Positions 1 to 7,312 of a stretch of 12,818 nucleotides of DNA are shown piece by piece. The notes beneath the pieces were generated by a model that had not been told where the DNA came from, searched no databases, and was given only the letters and a program-made list of their open reading frames with translations. The stretch is from SIG291 sp045543455 (GTDB taxonomy: Bacteria > Bacillota > Clostridia > Lachnospirales > Lachnospiraceae). The stretch covers positions 1-12,818 of the forward strand of contig JAZQMK010000024.1 of NCBI GenBank assembly GCA_045543455.1, in the 5' to 3' direction. How positions within the stretch are numbered: position 1 is the stretch's first letter; each line of letters opens with the position of its first letter. The translations under genes and the position numbers were made by a program.

Positions 1-1785
1 TGTTCCATTTTCTGTAAAGTTATGTGTTACTGCACTTGCTGATACAGAGCCTGAACCACCACTATTTGATGTTGTTGTCTGTTCTTCACCTGATGATGAA
101 GATGTTGTCTGCTGTTGTTGTGATGTTGTCTGTTGCTGTGAAGATGATGTTGGTTGTTGTACTCCGCCTTCACTTCCATCTGGAGCTTGAATTATTGAGT
201 TACCACCAATTGAAACGATTGATGACTTATAACCTGTTAATGCACTCTTTAAATCACTAAGAACATCATAATTTCTATCCATATCTGAACCAGAGAAATC
301 ATAATCAAAATCTCCACCCTGTACACGACCTGCATATTTTTCTACAGTTACTTTAGCATCAGCTGCTGACTGTACTGTATATGAATAGAAACCACTTGCT
401 GTATCAAAGTTACTATATGTGTTTCCACCCTTAACTGTCTTGTAAGAGCTTGGTACTGTTTCATTTCTGCTTGATGCTTCATAGCAGTCAAAGCTTGTTG
501 AATTATCTTTATGTGTAATTGGTTTTACTGTATTACCAGCATATACATTACCATATGATTTAATCATCCCGCCTGCATCTGATGCAATTGGATCTCCATC
601 AGCTGTATCTGTACCCTGTTGTGATATTAAAATTGGATCATTCGCATCTAAGAAATAGTTAGCTTCTGCAAAAATAGAAGCACCTAATCTACAAATCATA
701 CCATACTTAGCAACACCATCATATAAGTTGTTATAACAGTGTACTGCCTTTGAACATCTTACAAGTGGATGACGTGAGTCTGAATGGTCATACCAGTTAT
801 GATGATATGTAATATAATTTAATGTTGTATCGCCGTTACCATTTAAGTGTGTCTTTCCTGAATCCCAGAAATGGTTATATGAATGTGTTACATATTGAGA
901 TTTCTTTGTATCAAGAGCACCATCACCCTTAGCCTGGTCAGCATCACTACCTGCATCGCCATAGAAGAAATCACAGTTGTGAACCCAAACGTGATCATTA
1001 TCCTGTTGTAAACCTACTGCATCGCCTTCTGAACTATCACAATTCATAAGACCAATATTTCTAATTTCTACATTGCTTGAGCCTTTTACTCTAATACCCC
1101 AGCCATTAGCAACTGCATCAAATCCGACACCTTCAACAGTGATACCACAAGTAACTTCACTAATTAAAAGATCACCCTTGTCCAATGTTGATGGATCTGT
1201 TACATTACCAATAATTCTTACACAAAGAGGTGTTGATAAATCTTGATGTGCATCGATAATATTTTGTACACCCTTTGCACCTGATGCAGATACGCTATCT
1301 TTTGTATCTGGTGTAACATAAATAACTACAGCATTTGACTTTAATGTACCATCAGCATTATATGCACCTGATGAAGAACCATTAACAAATGCGAAACCTG
1401 TTCTTTCATGAGCCTTAACTGTAAGTGTAGTTGTAATTGAATTAGCAACCTGGCTGCCATTCTTTAAAGCAACTACCTTCATAATATAGTTACCTGCTCT
1501 TAAACCTAATGCATCCGCTCTCCAATAGCCTGAATACTGACGAATTAATTCAGTATCAAGTTGTACATAAGCTGAATCTGATGCATTTGCCTCCTTAACA
1601 TAAACGTTGTATCCTGAAGCTCCCGATACTGGACTCCATTCTACATAAGCTGTCTCTAACCAGCCACCAGAGTTAGTGATTGTAACACTATCTGCTGCAT
1701 AAGTAGGTACTGTACTTAATATTGCTGGTAACATCATTGCTACCACAAGCAACATACTTACGACCTTCTTAATCATTTTTTTCAT
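1..1785 (-). CDS. Secreted multidomain pectate lyase (PL1 family), C-terminus beyond window
   Basis: Predicted secreted pectate lyase that cleaves polygalacturonan by beta-elimination outside the cell; 595 residues are visible with no stop before the left edge. Residues 1-30 are a signal peptide (KK-rich start, hydrophobic core, cleavage after TYA). Residues about 33-125 look like an Fn3-type domain (AYVEWSPVSGASGYNVYV). Residues about 150-410 are the PL1 parallel beta-helix: WVHNCDF (267-273), the acidic DGALDTKK (288-295) expected for calcium binding, NHF, and SRHP with the family's catalytic Arg at 338. Residues about 532-580 are a Q/S/T-rich linker, followed by SASAVTHNFTENG, probably the start of a C-terminal, perhaps carbohydrate-binding, module. 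The start at 1785 has AGGAGG 9 nt upstream. It has its own promoter and is separated from the cps-type genes by a terminator. Family call is firm; exact substrate is inferred. Confidence 0.93.
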   Translation of the reverse strand, partial: MKKMIKKVVSMLLVVAMMLPAILSTVPTYAADSVTITNSGGWLETAYVEWSPVSGASGYNVYVKEANASDSAYVQLDTELIRQYSGYWRADALGLRAGNYIMKVVALKNGSQVANSITTTLTVKAHERTGFAFVNGSSSGAYNADGTLKSNAVVIYVTPDTKDSVSASGAKGVQNIIDAHQDLSTPLCVRIIGNVTDPSTLDKGDLLISEVTCGITVEGVGFDAVANGWGIRVKGSSNVEIRNIGLMNCDSSEGDAVGLQQDNDHVWVHNCDFFYGDAGSDADQAKGDGALDTKKSQYVTHSYNHFWDSGKTHLNGNGDTTLNYITYHHNWYDHSDSRHPLVRCSKAVHCYNNLYDGVAKYGMICRLGASIFAEANYFLDANDPILISQQGTDTADGDPIASDAGGMIKSYGNVYAGNTVKPITHKDNSTSFDCYEASSRNETVPSSYKTVKGGNTYSNFDTASGFYSYTVQSAADAKVTVEKYAGRVQGGDFDYDFSGSDMDRNYDVLSDLKSALTGYKSSIVSIGGNSIIQAPDGSEGGVQQPTSSSQQQTTSQQQQTTSSSSGEEQTTTSNSGGSGSVSASAVTHNFTENGT

Positions 1786-1832
1786 TTTTTGTTTCCTCCT
1801 TCTCCTTTTATAAAGGCTATTTATGTACCTTA

Positions 1833-1861
1833 ATGATAGCACTAAAGTACTAGATATGCAA
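1833..1861 (-). promoter_or_regulatory. Sigma-A promoter of the pectate lyase gene
   Basis: On the minus strand, TTGCAT (1856-1861), a 17-bp spacer, then TATCAT (1833-1838) preceded by TGC, an extended -10. The predicted start is near 1826, giving a 5' leader of about 40 nt before the ATG at 1785. The -35 is a weak match (3/6) and the -10 is good (5/6). No clear operator is visible. Confidence 0.6.
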
Positions 1862-1930
1862 TAGATTTTCCTTTATATTTATGTATTATTTGTGTATTTT
1901 TACAGTTTTTTTAAGTTTTTCTTCTTTGCT

Positions 1931-1964
1931 AACAAAAAAGACCGTAGCATTTCTCATACTACGG
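1931..1964 (-). terminator. Rho-independent terminator after cpsD-like gene
   Basis: The minus-strand transcript leaving the gene at 1985-2728 meets a CCGTAG (1959-1964) / CTACGG (1942-1947) stem, with two further A-T pairs beyond a mismatch, followed at once by TCTTTTTTGTT. It ends the cpsB-C-D cassette and separates it from the pectate lyase promoter. Confidence 0.85.
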
Positions 1965-1984
1965 AATTTTTTATTATATAAATA

Positions 1985-2728
1985 TTATTTGCCACTAGTT
2001 TTTTCTTCTTTTTTGGCATCTATGTTTTTATAGTTTCCGTACTGACCATATTGACCATACTTGCCATATCCATAATTGCCATATCCGTATTTCTTTTTGC
2101 CTCTTGGCACTTTGTTAAGTACTACACCTAAAAGTTTAATATCATTTCTTTCAAACTGTGTTTTGATCTTATTTGCAAACTTTCTGCTTGTAGAATTAGC
2201 TGCAACAACAAGCATTACACTGTCACATTCTCTTGCTACAATCATACTGTCTACTACACTTCCTAAAGGTGGAGTATCTATAATTACATAATCATAATTT
2301 TCTCTTAACTGTTGAACAAGAGATTTGAAATATTTGTTGCCCAATAATTCTGCTGGATTAGGTGGGATTGGACCTGAAAATACAACATGTAACTTTTCAA
2401 TATTAGTTGCTGCAACTACCATATCAAATCCCGCCATACCTGAAAGGAAATGAGAAAACCCATAAGCTTGTTTAGCCAATTTATAACGACCTACAAGTAC
2501 TGACTTTCTAAGGTCGGCATCAATAAATATAACTCTCTTTCCCGCCTCTGCTAAAGATATTGCAAGATTAAACGAAACTGTCGACTTACCATCGTTAGGA
2601 GTACAACTTGTAATAGCGATAACTTTATTATCACTACCTGAAAACTGGATATTAGTTCTTAAAGTCTTAAATGCTTCATCACTTGCATAATCTGATTTTT
2701 TCAATTTATCAATATTTACTTTTTGCAT
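1985..2728 (-). CDS. cpsD: BY-kinase: CpsD/Wzd-type tyrosine autokinase
   Basis: Bacterial tyrosine kinase of the CpsD/CapB/YwqD family, normally a cytoplasmic partner of a CpsC-type membrane adaptor in control of exopolysaccharide polymerisation and export. The 247 residues carry Walker A (CTPNDGKST, 42-50), Walker A' (VIFIDADLR, 66-74) and Walker B (VIIDTPP, 148-154). The tail at 214-233 holds eight tyrosines in a Gly-Tyr rhythm (KYGYGNYGYGKYGQYGQYG), the expected autophosphorylation cluster, then a charged KKEEK end. The ATG abuts the cpsC stop codon (TAGATG), so translation is probably coupled. A terminator follows 20 bp after the stop, so no sugar-transferase genes are co-transcribed downstream. 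ParA/MinD relatives share the fold, but the tyrosine tail and neighbours settle the call. Confidence 0.93.
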   Translation of the reverse strand: MQKVNIDKLKKSDYASDEAFKTLRTNIQFSGSDNKVIAITSCTPNDGKSTVSFNLAISLAEAGKRVIFIDADLRKSVLVGRYKLAKQAYGFSHFLSGMAGFDMVVAATNIEKLHVVFSGPIPPNPAELLGNKYFKSLVQQLRENYDYVIIDTPPLGSVVDSMIVARECDSVMLVVAANSTSRKFANKIKTQFERNDIKLLGVVLNKVPRGKKKYGYGNYGYGKYGQYGQYGNYKNIDAKKEEKTSGK

Positions 2729-3475
2729 CTACTTCTTCAGTCCTTTCAATCCTTTTTTCTTCTTTTTACTACCTACGCTATCATCCAATTCATCTGAAAA
2801 TGGAATAGCTGCAAGCATCGGAATTCCAACATATCTTTCAACATCTTCTTCTGATTTAATACTATCATCTAAAATATTCATCACAATTATTGTTCCAGCC
2901 GACAAGACAAATCCTAACAGTGCTCCGATTACAGCATTTTTCATTGTGTTAGGTGATGATGGACTTGTAGGTATATCGCCTTCATAAATTATATTAACTT
3001 CATCCATACCAAGCTTATCACAAATTTCTTTACTTGTTACCTCAGCAATCTTATCCACTATCTTCTTTGCAATAAATGGATCTTCATTCTCTACTGCAAT
3101 CTTTAACATTCTGGTATTATTAGGTGTAACCACCGTAAGATTGTCAAGTAATTCGCCATATGTCATATCAAGACCTAAATTTTCAATAACAGTAACTAAA
3201 GTACTTCTTGATTTAACAATTTCAATATAGTCCTGTGTAAGCTGTGTAGATGCCTGTAAGTCACTATAAGAAATGTTACCATTGTTAGACTGGTTACTTA
3301 CCACATATAACTGTGTATCCGATGTATACATAGGTGTAATAAATACCTTAGTAATAAGTATTGAAATAAGACCAAAAATTGCTGTAGCAGCCACGATAAA
3401 CCAAAGCTTGTCTATCAACTCATAAAAAATCTCTTTCAGATCAATCTCGTATTCTGCATTTTCTCTTGTTTCCAT
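2729..3475 (-). CDS. cpsC: CpsC/Wzz-type chain-length determinant and kinase adaptor
   Basis: Membrane protein of the Wzz/CpsC (YveK-like) family, which anchors and activates the BY-kinase and influences polysaccharide chain length. Two membrane segments flank an extracellular loop: about 25-46 (LWFIVAATAIFGLISILI) and about 180-201 (AVIGALLGFVLSAGTIIVMN). The loop ends in the proline-rich PTSPSSPN (169-176) just before the second helix, as is usual for Wzz proteins. The length, 248 residues, is typical of Gram-positive CpsC. The cytoplasmic tail is very basic (SKKKKKGLKGLKK). The start has an AAGGGA ribosome site. It lies 18 bp after the cpsB-like gene and abuts cpsD. Confidence 0.9.
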   Translation of the reverse strand: METRENAEYEIDLKEIFYELIDKLWFIVAATAIFGLISILITKVFITPMYTSDTQLYVVSNQSNNGNISYSDLQASTQLTQDYIEIVKSRSTLVTVIENLGLDMTYGELLDNLTVVTPNNTRMLKIAVENEDPFIAKKIVDKIAEVTSKEICDKLGMDEVNIIYEGDIPTSPSSPNTMKNAVIGALLGFVLSAGTIIVMNILDDSIKSEEDVERYVGIPMLAAIPFSDELDDSVGSKKKKKGLKGLKK

Positions 3476-3493
3476 GCTTTACGTCCCTTCTTA

Positions 3494-4216
3494 TTAAACT
3501 TCTTCATTGTTAACTACTTTTATTCCATTGTGACACATTATGGCATCTGCATATTCCTTAGAAAACTTCTTGCAAATGTACTCATAACATTCTACCATTC
3601 TAGGTGAACGAATTCCGTCACTATGAGCATCTGTACCTATGAAATGTACTAATTCATTTTTTAAAAGCTTCTTCACAAATTTCTTCACATATCTGCCACC
3701 CTTACCGGTAACACTCATTGAATTAATTTGAATATAAGCACCGCTTTGGGCCAACTCATAAATTCGGTCAACATCTCCACATAGCGCATCATATCTTTCT
3801 ACATGAGCCAAAATAACCCTCTTACCAAGTGCCTGTATGTCTCTTACTGCCGATTTTAAGTAATTATAATCACATTCAAATCTAAACTCTACAAGAACAT
3901 AATCACTATCAGAAATGCTTATAGCTCTGCCATCTTCTATGGCATCTGGTAAATCGTGGGTATACAAAAGCTCCGAACCTAAATAAAAATCCATCTCCAA
4001 GCCATTGTCTAAGGCCTGCTTTTTAAGTTCTTCCATAACCGACTTCCAGGTATCCACATCCTGATTACCCTTTGCCGGATGAAAATGCGGTGTAAATACC
4101 ACAGTCTTTATACCTTCACTATTGGCAATCTTAAGCATAGACAGCGCCTGTTCCATATCATTGGCACCATCATCAATTCCAGGAAGAGTATGACAATGAA
4201 TATCTGTAAAATTCAT
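3494..4216 (-). CDS. cpsB: PHP-domain protein-tyrosine phosphatase (CpsB/YwqE type)
   Basis: Metal-dependent phosphatase that removes phosphate from the tyrosine cluster of CpsD-type kinases. Numbered from the start chosen here, the PHP metal ligands are visible: DIHCHTLPGIDDGA (HCH at 7-9), TPHFHP (around 43-47), GSEL (80-83), the histidine of AHVERY (138) and GTDAH (194-198). The 240-residue length fits the family. A start four codons upstream (ATG at 4228) is possible, but GGAG lies 6 nt before the ATG at 4216 and no good site precedes 4228. It is the first gene of the phosphatase-adaptor-kinase cassette and has its own promoter. Confidence 0.92.
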   Translation of the reverse strand: MNFTDIHCHTLPGIDDGANDMEQALSMLKIANSEGIKTVVFTPHFHPAKGNQDVDTWKSVMEELKKQALDNGLEMDFYLGSELLYTHDLPDAIEDGRAISISDSDYVLVEFRFECDYNYLKSAVRDIQALGKRVILAHVERYDALCGDVDRIYELAQSGAYIQINSMSVTGKGGRYVKKFVKKLLKNELVHFIGTDAHSDGIRSPRMVECYEYICKKFSKEYADAIMCHNGIKVVNNEEV

Positions 4217-4222
4217 ATAAAA

Positions 4223-4226
4223 CTCC
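4223..4226 (-). promoter_or_regulatory. Ribosome-binding site deciding the cpsB start
   Basis: GGAG lies 6 nt upstream of the ATG at 4216 and partly inside the alternative ATG at 4228, which has no purine-rich site of its own. This favours the shorter protein. Confidence 0.65.
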
Positions 4227-4272
4227 ATTTCTACTACTTATGCATCTAAAAAAAGATACACATACACCGTTA

Positions 4273-4301
4273 ATCATATACCTAATTCGCCAAAAAATCA
4301 A
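4273..4301 (-). promoter_or_regulatory. Sigma-A promoter of the cpsB-C-D cassette
   Basis: Minus-strand TTGATT (4296-4301), exactly 17 bp, then TATGAT (4273-4278). Transcription would start near 4266, about 50 nt before the cpsB ATG. It sits directly after the stop of the small gene at 4315-4542, so the cassette can be expressed independently of tyrS. Confidence 0.75.
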
Positions 4302-4308
4302 TACATTT

Positions 4309-4327
4309 TTATCATCAATGATGATAA
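4309..4327 (-). terminator. Weak AT-rich hairpin over the stop codon of the small gene
   Basis: TTATCATC and GATGATAA form an 8-bp stem with a 3-nt loop that contains part of the stop codon at 4315-4317. An A-rich stretch and later a T-run follow on the minus strand, but no immediate U-tract. It could attenuate read-through or protect the 3' end; as a terminator it is weak. Confidence 0.3.
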
Positions 4328-4542
4328 TCTTTCATTTTTATTGTGTAACTAGTAAGTTTTTGGTAATATTTTTCATAATTTTTTCCAGAAAGTTCACCAG
4401 AAAGTGACATCCTGTCAATCGCTTTTTCCAGCTCATTTCTCGCATCTATAGCCAAATCCTTATAATTGTTTCCCAGATTCATATCCAGTCTTTCAATTAT
4501 ATCATCCAGTTCCTTGAATTTCTTATTACCAAACAAACCCAT
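4315..4542 (-). CDS. Small hypothetical protein, downstream of tyrS in the T-box transcript
   Basis: I do not recognise this family. From the ATG at 4542 it encodes about 75 residues (MGLFGNKKFKELDDII...), highly charged and apparently all helical, with no membrane segment or cysteine; the ELDDIIERLDMN and DARNELEKAIDRM stretches could form a coiled coil or helical hairpin. GTG at 4551 and ATG at 4548 are alternative starts, but the GGAGAG site spaces best to 4542 (10 nt). It starts 15 bp after the tyrS stop with no terminator between, so it should share the tyrosine-responsive transcript. Real gene likely; function unknown. Confidence 0.7.
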   Translation of the reverse strand: MGLFGNKKFKELDDIIERLDMNLGNNYKDLAIDARNELEKAIDRMSLSGELSGKNYEKYYQKLTSYTIKMKDYHH

Positions 4543-4557
4543 GGTCATCACTCTCCA

Positions 4558-5781
4558 TTACTCCATTATAGCCTTATGGAATGTCTTCTTACCTTTTCTT
4601 ATCTTTACGCCGTCTGTTAAAGCTGGCTTTTCAACTGCAAAGTCAATAGACTCAACCTTAACTTCATCTACGAACACGCCACCCTGTGCAATAAGTCTTC
4701 TTGCTTCACTCTTTGAAGGAGCTAAAGAGCACTTCACAAGCAAATCCATAATACCAATCTTTCCATCTGCTAAATCAGCGTCTGTAAGGTTAGTTGTTGG
4801 CATATTTGAATCATCGCTTCCGCCTGCAAAAAGTGCAAGTGATGCTGTTTTTGCCTTATCGGCTTCTTCTTCGCCGTGAACTAACTTTGTAAGCTCGTAC
4901 GCAAGAATTTCCTTAGCCTGGTTAAGCTGTGCGCCTTCCCAAGCATCCATCTTATCAATCTCTTCAAGTGGAATAAATGTTAACATTCTTATGCACTTAA
5001 GTACATCATTGTCTCCTACATTTCTCCAGTATTGATAAAATTCAAATGGCGAAGTCTTATTAGGATCAAGCCATACTGCGCCATTAGCTGTCTTACCCAT
5101 TTTCTTACCCTCTGAGTTAAGTAAAAGAGTAATTGTCATAGCATGTGCATCTTTACCTAATTTCTTTCTGATAAGTTCTGTACCACCAAGCATATTTGAC
5201 CACTGATCATCGCCACCAAACTGCATATTACAGCCGTAGTTTTTAAATAAGTGATAGAAGTCGTAAGACTGCATAATCATGTAGTTAAATTCAAGGAAAG
5301 ATAAACCCTTTTCCATTCTTTGCTTGTAGCACTCTGCTCTAAGCATATTGTTAACTGAAAAGCATGCGCCAACCTCTCTTAAAAGTTCAACATAGTTAAG
5401 CTTTAAAAGCCATTCTGCATTGTTAACGGCAATTGCACCATTTTCACCAAAATCAATAAATCTCTCCATCTGCTTTTTGAAACATTCGCAGTTATGCTCG
5501 ATTGTCTCTGGTGTCATCATACTTCTCATATCTGTTCTTCCTGATGGGTCACCAATATAACCTGTACCACCACCAAGTAATACTACAGGCTTGTTACCTG
5601 CCATCTGAAGTCTCTTCATAAGGCATAATGCCATAAAGTGTCCTACATGAAGAGAATCCGCTGTTGGGTCAAAGCCAATGTAAAATGTAGCCTTACCTGC
5701 ATTAAGCATTTCCTTAATCTCTTCTTCATTTGTTACCTGTGCAATAAGTCCTCTTGCAACCAATTCGTCATAAATCTTCAT
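4558..5781 (-). CDS. tyrS: Tyrosyl-tRNA synthetase
   Basis: Class I synthetase that charges tRNA-Tyr in the cytoplasm. The 407 residues show the HIGH-type signature HVGH (45-48), the IGDPSGR loop (76-82) with the tyrosine-binding Asp, YMIMQSYDFYHL (167-178) with the Tyr, Gln and Asp that read the substrate hydroxyl, QFGGDDQW (187-194) and a KMSKS-type loop KMGKT (227-231). The C-terminal part from about 345 is an S4 RNA-binding domain (SKSEARRLIAQGGVFVD). Length and domain order are normal for bacterial TyrS. AGGAG lies 8 nt before the start. Expression is controlled by the T-box leader immediately upstream, whose specifier reads UAC. Confidence 0.98.
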   Translation of the reverse strand: MKIYDELVARGLIAQVTNEEEIKEMLNAGKATFYIGFDPTADSLHVGHFMALCLMKRLQMAGNKPVVLLGGGTGYIGDPSGRTDMRSMMTPETIEHNCECFKKQMERFIDFGENGAIAVNNAEWLLKLNYVELLREVGACFSVNNMLRAECYKQRMEKGLSFLEFNYMIMQSYDFYHLFKNYGCNMQFGGDDQWSNMLGGTELIRKKLGKDAHAMTITLLLNSEGKKMGKTANGAVWLDPNKTSPFEFYQYWRNVGDNDVLKCIRMLTFIPLEEIDKMDAWEGAQLNQAKEILAYELTKLVHGEEEADKAKTASLALFAGGSDDSNMPTTNLTDADLADGKIGIMDLLVKCSLAPSKSEARRLIAQGGVFVDEVKVESIDFAVEKPALTDGVKIRKGKKTFHKAIME

Positions 5782-5846
5782 TCTGTCATCTCCTATTATT
5801 TTTTATTTACAAAGCTTCTGCCAAGATGTTTTTATAGGGAAAATAT

Positions 5847-5875
5847 AAAAACCTCTGTAGCCTAAGCTACAGAGG
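5847..5875 (-). terminator. T-box regulated intrinsic terminator
   Basis: Perfect 10-bp stem CCTCTGTAGC (5866-5875) / GCTACAGAGG (5852-5861) with a TTAG loop, followed by TTTTT. Its 5' arm overlaps the sequence that pairs with the T-box, so termination and antitermination exclude each other. Confidence 0.95.
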
Positions 5876-6107
5876 GCAATTAACATCGCGGTACCACCTC
5901 TGATTCAAGATTCTCTCACAAGAATCTCCTCGGTGAGTCATAAACTCTTACGCTGTATCGGGCGCTCCCGTCTAATCCTACTACTACTTCAGACAGCTGC
6001 TCTAGGATGTATTCATATATTCTATCCATGTCCTCACACCACCCGGACACTCTCTGTAGGAGCTCAAATATATTACTTCTTCCCTTCGTCGCATTACATT
6101 TTCAATT
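5847..6107 (-). promoter_or_regulatory. Tyrosine T-box leader (tRNA-sensing riboswitch) of tyrS
   Basis: About 260-nt leader that lets uncharged tRNA-Tyr switch off premature termination. In transcript order: an AGUA-type E-loop strand (GAAGTA) followed by ATATATT, which pairs with AATATAT just before the specifier side; a distal GTCC/GGAC hairpin; the specifier UAC in GAATACATCC (codon at 6009-6011); a Stem II/III region with GACGGGAGCGCCCG; the invariant T-box AGAGGTGGTACCGCG (5887-5901); and the terminator. The AGAGG of the T-box can pair with CCTCT in the 5' arm of the terminator, giving the antiterminator. The UAC specifier agrees with the downstream tyrS. Confidence 0.95.
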
Positions 6108-6113
6108 TTGTTT

Positions 6114-6142
6114 ATTATATATCGTCTTTTGCAAAATGTAAA
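6114..6142 (-). promoter_or_regulatory. Sigma-A promoter of the T-box/tyrS transcript
   Basis: Minus-strand TTTACA (6137-6142), 17-bp spacer, TATAAT (6114-6119). The start is predicted near 6107, just ahead of Stem I of the T-box. It lies only 9 bp beyond the stop of the upstream editing-domain gene, and no terminator is visible in between, so read-through from the sugar operon into the T-box is possible. Confidence 0.88.
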
Positions 6143-6150
6143 GAGCGATT

Positions 6151-6702
6151 TTATATATTTTCATATCTTGGCAAAACTACCACCGATAACTCATGATTTG
6201 TTGCCGGCAAATACTTTTCTAAAACATCCTTTGTTCTCAATTTAAGGCTTGATGTACATACGCATGGGTGACAGCCTAAATATTCACCCTCTAGCACTTC
6301 CTCGTCAATAAGCAATCGAACACGGCCTTCTTTGTCATTCATGAGTCCCATTATACTTACTGCACCCGGCTCAATATCAAGCATTGAAAGCATATCCTCA
6401 CTATCTGCAAAGGATAGTCTTGCACTATTTATCTGCGCCGACAAATCCTTAGTCTTAAAAGGCTTGTCACCCGGCATCATCAAAAGATAAAATTGCGTTT
6501 TTTGTCTGTTACACAAAAACAAATTTTTGCATATAGTTACTTCAAGCACTGCATCAATCTCATTGCAGGCTTCCATAGTGTTAGCCAGACCATGGTCTGT
6601 TCTTATATATTCCATACCAAGATTATCCAAAAAATCATACACTCTTATTTCTCTTTCAAGACGACCGACTGCATCAAGCGGTCTTCCTTTAAACAATTCC
6701 AT
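6151..6702 (-). CDS. YbaK/ProX-type aminoacyl-tRNA editing protein (prolyl-tRNA deacylase family)
   Basis: Free-standing editing domain of the ProX/PrdX (YbaK-like) family, which hydrolyses mischarged tRNA, typically Ala-tRNA-Pro. The 183 residues contain the family pattern: MEACNEI, ICKNLFLCNRQKTQFYLLMM with the conserved Lys at 59, LSFADSEDMLSMLDIEPGAVSIMGLMND, and a HP motif near the C-terminus (CHPCVCTSSL). In relatives I recall, the second half of that motif reads HPxxNT; the Asn is Cys here. The ATG at 6702 follows the thiN stop after one base (TAAAATG), so translation is probably coupled; GTG at 6714 is less likely because it lacks a ribosome site. Family certain; substrate inferred. 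Confidence 0.85.
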   Translation of the reverse strand: MELFKGRPLDAVGRLEREIRVYDFLDNLGMEYIRTDHGLANTMEACNEIDAVLEVTICKNLFLCNRQKTQFYLLMMPGDKPFKTKDLSAQINSARLSFADSEDMLSMLDIEPGAVSIMGLMNDKEGRVRLLIDEEVLEGEYLGCHPCVCTSSLKLRTKDVLEKYLPATNHELSVVVLPRYENI

Positions 6703-6703
6703 T

Positions 6704-7312
6704 TTAGTTCTCACTTTCTATTATCAGCAATATACCTGATTTCACTTCAATAAATGCGTTTTCGCCAATGCCCTGATTACTTACACCTAGCGGAAATGTA
6801 TTACTTAAAGAAGCATTATTAAGCTCGTATTTTAAATTCTTTACCGTCACACCCTCTGATTTATCAGAAAGTGAAAATATGGATACATACCCAAAACCGC
6901 AAAAAAATTCCACGCTTTTATTACATATGGCGTACAGCTTTTGTTTACCATTGTAAAACACTGCCTTAATTCCCTGCTTGGCAAGTTCTGCCATAATTTG
7001 AATATTAGCTATTGTGTGGTCAATTCGCTCACCACCAAATGCTCCATATATATGAAATTCATTTACACCTCTTTTTATACCTTCTCTAATAGCTAAATAC
7101 ATATCCGTCTCATCCTTCTCAACAGGCTTTTGTATAACCTTTAAATCAGACGGCACATACCCTAACGAATCAAAATCGCCAATAACAAATTCAGGCTTTA
7201 CGCCTATTCCTTCAAGATGCCTAAGGCCACCGTCAGCTGCTATTATTAAGTCATTGTCTTTAAATGTTATATTTTCGCAAAAATCACCGGCGCCCATAAT
7301 TATGCATCTCAT
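6704..7312 (-). CDS. thiN: Thiamine pyrophosphokinase
   Basis: Transfers pyrophosphate from ATP to thiamine to make the cofactor TPP. The 202 residues carry the TPK signatures: AADGGL (25-30), IGDFDS (44-49), EKDETDM (65-71), GGERIDHTIAN (93-103) in the catalytic domain, and PLGVSNQ (174-180) in the C-terminal thiamine-binding domain. The start overlaps the stop of the FGGY kinase gene by four bases (ATGA). A full AGGAGGTG site (from 7321) lies inside the last codons of that kinase gene, so translation is likely coupled. Placement inside a sugar-catabolic operon is unusual; TPP is needed by transketolase or phosphoketolase acting on pentulose phosphates, which may explain the linkage (inference). 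Confidence 0.93.
   Translation of the reverse strand: MRCIIMGAGDFCENITFKDNDLIIAADGGLRHLEGIGVKPEFVIGDFDSLGYVPSDLKVIQKPVEKDETDMYLAIREGIKRGVNEFHIYGAFGGERIDHTIANIQIMAELAKQGIKAVFYNGKQKLYAICNKSVEFFCGFGYVSIFSLSDKSEGVTVKNLKYELNNASLSNTFPLGVSNQGIGENAFIEVKSGILLIIESEN

Noticed and set aside
24..260. Plus-strand open frame rich in Leu, Val and His
   Set aside because: It lies opposite the Q/S/T linker of the pectate lyase; its composition mirrors the repeat and it has no ribosome site.
1804..1816. CCTTT/AAAGG hairpin in the pectate lyase leader
   Set aside because: Five-base AT-heavy stem with a three-base loop; too weak to call a regulatory element.
4466..4879. 137-codon plus-strand open frame
   Set aside because: It runs antisense across the start of the small gene and the S4 end of tyrS, with Ser-rich composition typical of a shadow frame.
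6121..6150. Inverted repeat ATCGTCTTT / AAAGAGCGAT after the editing gene
   Set aside because: It has no U-tract on the minus strand and coincides with the tyrS promoter spacer, so it was not called a terminator.
5933..6196. Plus-strand open frame over the T-box
   Set aside because: The underlying DNA is a structured RNA leader read on the minus strand, which explains the sequence fully.
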